Of a DNA stretch of 64,000 nt, positions 62,401 through 64,000 are shown piece after piece. Each line of letters begins with the position of its first letter. Positions within the stretch are counted from its first letter, which is position 1. The DNA lies in the NCBI GenBank assembly GCA_017560125.1, contig JAFYOS010000006.1, positions 124,001 through 188,000 of the forward strand. The letters are read 5' to 3'. A model generated the notes under the pieces. The model saw only the letters and a program-made list of their open reading frames with translations, was not told where the DNA came from and did no database searches. Source of the stretch: Bacteroidaceae bacterium (lineage in GTDB: Bacteria > Bacteroidota > Bacteroidia > Bacteroidales > Bacteroidaceae). The position numbers were made by a program, and so were the translations under genes.

Positions 62401-62898
62401 GCTATGGCCGACAGCCTTGTAATGCTTCTGAACCACGACGAGGATTGTGAAATATACGTTAACGGCGTTAAGCTCGCTTCGTTCGAGGGTTACAAGAACG
62501 GTTATATTGTGGTTGATATCACTACAAACGTGAAAAATGCTCTGAAATACGACGAGGATAACGTAATTGCTATCCATTGTCATCAGACAAGTGGCGGCCA
62601 GTATATCGATGCCGGAATCTATCTTCTTTCAAAGGAAGGTCTTACCACCTCGGTGAAGAATATAGTTGCCGATGGTGCTCCCGAGGTTGCGGTCGATAAA
62701 AAGAATAAAAAAGTGACTGTTGCCGGTGGCGGCTTCGGCGAGAATACACGCGTCGATATCATTTCGGCGGCCGGTTCGCTTCTTAGCAGCGCAGTGGTGG
62801 GTAATGCACCCGCCGACCTTTCGGCGCTCACTTCGGGCGTGTATGTGCTCCGTTTTATCGATGGTAGCAGACGATATACATGCAAGGTAGTCCTCTAA
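59428..62898 (+). CDS. Exported glycoside hydrolase family 2 protein flanked by three jelly-roll modules
   Basis: 1156 residues. Signal peptide (1-26). Two N-terminal GH2-like sugar-binding modules (about 45-185 and 200-335) and one C-terminal (about 928-1066) share FDDSSW, TxWNTSDIWLRKxF and CxIYxNGV. Between them is the enzyme: sugar-binding domain (~375-535), immunoglobulin-like domain, and the TIM barrel with the acid/base NE at 756-757 (FNESQG) and nucleophile E821 in VCGEYGG. The C-terminus has a T9SS-like tail (GVYVLRFIDGSRRYTCKVVL). GH2 includes beta-galactosidases, mannosidases and glucuronidases; substrate is not deducible. Terminator after it. Confidence 0.88.
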   Translation: MKKQFIMCMTLLLVAVCATIFPVSAQSGTDVVGFSKAPIIPTAKDGKVEWKYTTTSPANTWMNKNFDDSSWSTGYGSFTNSGTYKGTTWNTSDIWLRKEFVLEGYTEQIVDSLLLVVHHDYDCQIYLNGVLAFDHGGYVSDYTDFAIKDAAKNAIVIGGSNVIAVHCYNDGSPQTIDVGLYRHTFSTFKTFMSTADVEPATWKYVQEAPDSLTWMTPSFNDSSWNEGQAGFGKNRTTHPVNSQWTENDIWLRKNVSFEGVTKADLKSLSVKVVRDCVCQIYFNGVLAASLEKNGIKTESVAVSQEALDAISPDGETTIAVHCYRTNSLKYFDLALSCQATGAIKKIAWEKKEAPLMSIFADDVDVNNVWGEYPRPQMERKEWKSLNGIWDFQPLFADREGMPADAYSMEILVPFPVESALSGIMKEYNRFAYRRFFTVPEEWEDKNLLIHFEAVDHECELFVNGQSVGKHDGGYDPFTFDVTKYLTDEGEQELVLKVYDPTDLGGQPRGKQTLSPGGIMYTSTSGIWQSVWMEPVEDIYVDKFTVLPNVDEGTVAVNVTVEGDSEAQVLIEVLDGDAVVSTATSVQGKKTVIPVPDAKLWSPDSPFLYDLNIKVLCDGDTLDKVKGYFGMRKISLGKDDGYTRIYLNNQPIFNIGPLDQGFWPDGIYIAPTDAAMLYDIQSTKQMGFNMIRKHIKVEPRRWYYHCDRLGMLVWQDMPSGNSYGGVGLDQPQFKKEMTAMINNLYNAPSIIMWIIFNESQGRHDVETLVKYVKSLDGSRLVNQDSQYGVHSTYVGDVWDIHQYPNPACVICPNKNLATVCGEYGGLKYKENGHVWGSGDWGYATMGSRKELMDTYEQYVFDLVKFRDCFGMCGGVYTQITDVEIEINGLITYDRAVVKVDFDRMAEINSRLVKSMLKKDTIIATASEGGEMWKMTTTTPADNWYATDFNDSNWKTKKSGFGTAGTPNSTVGTTWNTSDIWIRKNFRLDGMNRAMADSLVMLLNHDEDCEIYVNGVKLASFEGYKNGYIVVDITTNVKNALKYDEDNVIAIHCHQTSGGQYIDAGIYLLSKEGLTTSVKNIVADGAPEVAVDKKNKKVTVAGGGFGENTRVDIISAAGSLLSSAVVGNAPADLSALTSGVYVLRFIDGSRRYTCKVVL

Positions 62899-62916
62899 TA
62901 TATATAAGGATACATA

Positions 62917-62952
62917 AAACAAATGGCACCGAATATTCGGTGCCATTTGTTT
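62917..62952. terminator. Bidirectional terminator between GH2 gene and rnpB
   Basis: A 36-base perfect palindrome (AAACAAATGGCACCGAAT and complement), 18 bases after the GH2 stop and just after the 3' end of the RNase P RNA on the other strand. T/A runs lie at both ends. Confidence 0.88.
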
Positions 62953-62959
62953 TTGTAAA

Positions 62960-63308
62960 AAAGCAGTCAACCTGTAAGCCGGGTTCTGTACCCCCAAAGG
63001 GGTGTCTGTCATTCATCTATTCCCGATGTCACCATCGGGCTAAAGCGTTCTACCCTCCGACTCGGGCGAGCAACCCTCAAACGTCGGTTTACGCGAACTT
63101 GCAGCTCCCAAGACGCACGGCTCGTACATCGCTGCACGACCGGTGGGCTCTTACCCCACCTTCTCACCCTTACCCTTACGGGCGGTTGTTTTCTTCTACG
63201 TTACTCTGTCTTCGCAGACAGCTTTCTGTTAGGAAGTGGAATGCTCTGTGCTGCCCGGACTTTCCTCCCTTGCCTGTGGCAACGGCGACAGACCGTTCGA
63301 CTGCTGTT
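62960..63308 (-). ncRNA. rnpB: RNase P RNA (class A)
   Basis: About 349 nt on the minus strand. The 3' part contains ACAGAACCCGGCTTACAG and the 5' part GAGGAAAGTCCGGGC, the universal RNase P core sequences. The ends pair as P1 (AGCAGTC at 63299-63305 with GACTGCT at 62962-62968). It processes the 5' ends of tRNAs. Exact ends are approximate by a few bases. A TACCTTTG box (63317-63324) precedes it. Confidence 0.93.
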
Positions 63309-63316
63309 TTGCGCTG

Positions 63317-63324
63317 CAAAGGTA
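63317..63324 (-). promoter_or_regulatory. -7 box TACCTTTG of rnpB
   Basis: Plus strand CAAAGGTA; transcription start expected about 6 bases downstream, at the RNA 5' end. Confidence 0.65.
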
Positions 63325-63505
63325 AGCATTGTGTCGTGTAATTAAAAATTTTCTTCTTCATTTCTTTTCGGTGTGTGGTTTTTCGCGCTGTTAAACAAAT
63401 GTGAAAAGCCCTGCAACAACGTCAAAGATGTGTTAATTCGATTAGTTAATTGTTAAATGATGGCAAAAAACAGTCTTTTGTGCTACAAGTGGCTGTTTTT
63501 GCGCT

Positions 63506-63513
63506 TATATTTG
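63506..63513 (+). promoter_or_regulatory. -7 box TATATTTG of the HtrA gene
   Basis: 54 bases before the htrA-like ATG. Apart from this box I see nothing in 63325-63567. Confidence 0.6.
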
Positions 63514-63567
63514 CGTCGTGAATGATTTATTTATCTGTCGAAATTAACAAAACATTTAAATATAGTT

Positions 63568-64000
63568 ATGAAAATAGGAATTAAAAATTTGTTTTCAGTT
63601 GTGGCTGTTGTCGCTGTAAGTGCAACGGTGGCGTCTGTTACAACTTATAAAGTGATTGAGAAAAGTAGTTTGGCTCAAGCAGGGGAGGTGCAAAATGTAG
63701 AGCCGATAGGCATACAGGCGCACAAGGCTTCCATTATGCCTTCCATCGTGCCTGTGAAGAACGTCGATTTGACCGATGCGGCCGATAAATCGTTGCATGC
63801 TGTGGTTCACATAAAATCGACAAAGAATAGCCGGACGGCTACCATTCGTCGTGCTCCCGATATCTACGATTTCTTCTTTGGCGACGGCATGGGACGTCAG
63901 CAGGAGGTTAGAACACAGCCTCGCGTCGGCTTCGGTTCGGGTGTCATCCTCTCCGAAGATGGCTACATTGTTACCAACAACCATGTGATTGATGGTGCCG
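63568..64000 (+). CDS. HtrA/DegQ-type periplasmic serine protease, N-terminal part
   Basis: The first 144 codons are in the window; the rest runs off the end. Signal-anchor hydrophobic segment (about 8-22), a linker, then the protease domain start with SLHAVVHIKS, the phylum-typical acidic insertion YDFFFGDG, and GFGSGVILSEDGYIVTNNHVIDGA, in which the His of the catalytic triad lies in TNNHV. The Asp and Ser of the triad and any PDZ domains are outside the window. Periplasmic quality-control protease. Confidence 0.9.
   Translation, partial: MKIGIKNLFSVVAVVAVSATVASVTTYKVIEKSSLAQAGEVQNVEPIGIQAHKASIMPSIVPVKNVDLTDAADKSLHAVVHIKSTKNSRTATIRRAPDIYDFFFGDGMGRQQEVRTQPRVGFGSGVILSEDGYIVTNNHVIDGA

Noticed and set aside
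62880-63341. 153-residue plus-strand open frame covering the RNase P RNA
   Set aside because: It spans universal RNase P core sequences on the minus strand and includes no protein family signature.

Overview
The window looks like the chromosome of a gut-type member of the order Bacteroidales (Bacteroidota). The basis is a recurring TAnnTTTG -7 promoter box just upstream of many genes, A-rich start regions with almost no Shine-Dalgarno sequences, and families typical of the phylum: a Bacteroidetes-type LptD, AsnA, DUF3256, the DUF4956/VTC pair, GH127 enzymes, BspA-like leucine-rich repeats, an M60 peptidase and T9SS-like C-terminal sorting tails. I cannot place it below order.

Layout. 1-2.2 kb: tadA (partial), yraN, mmcQ-like and birA. 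2.2-5.1 kb: a secreted GH127 enzyme and pyrH. 5.1-9.7 kb: a compact five-gene minus-strand operon (VTC polyphosphate-polymerase domain, DUF4956 membrane protein, DUF2490, a small tailed secreted protein, a Cthe_2159-type beta-helix protein) between a clear promoter and a perfect bidirectional terminator. 9.9-15.1 kb: HD protein, LptD, Ung, AsnA. 15.2-18.6 kb: an Fe-S aldo/keto reductase and polyferredoxin operon preceded by a cluster of promoter-bearing repeats, then tRNA-Arg(CCG). 18.8-26.6 kb: a large BspA-like protein and a lone phage-type virion protein. 26.7-33.4 kb: extracytoplasmic sugar-processing genes (ADP-ribosylglycohydrolase family, GH127 lipoprotein, TIM-barrel isomerase/epimerase lipoprotein, Gfo/Idh/MocA oxidoreductase) without SusC/SusD. 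33.6-39.4 kb: tRNA-Glu(CTC), clpB, ribH, a TPR protein, recF and a DUF721 gene. 39.4-46.6 kb: a small tailed protein coupled to CotH kinase, a nucleoside-type MFS permease, a bifunctional nuclease, then rsmE-truA-eamA-DUF3256. 46.6-64 kb: M60 peptidase, nadA, queA, a 1201-residue duplicated secreted protein, a Cys-rich lipoprotein, a SIMPL protein, ribE, a nitroreductase, a GH2 enzyme, RNase P RNA (minus strand) and the start of an HtrA protease.

Most of the window is housekeeping mixed with secreted host- or glycan-facing proteins. The strongest candidate for an undescribed system is the pair of loci at 5.2-9.7 kb and 39.5-41.6 kb. Together they hold VTC, DUF4956, Cthe_2159 and CotH, a set of families I recall as neighbours in other phyla. 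Here four of the proteins share an N-terminal module of about 55 residues, and each tail-less large protein (Cthe_2159, CotH) is translationally coupled to a small protein that carries a T9SS-like tail. The second candidate is the orphan phage-type gene at 23.5-26.6 kb. The third is the family of oriented promoter repeats at 18.2-18.5 kb.
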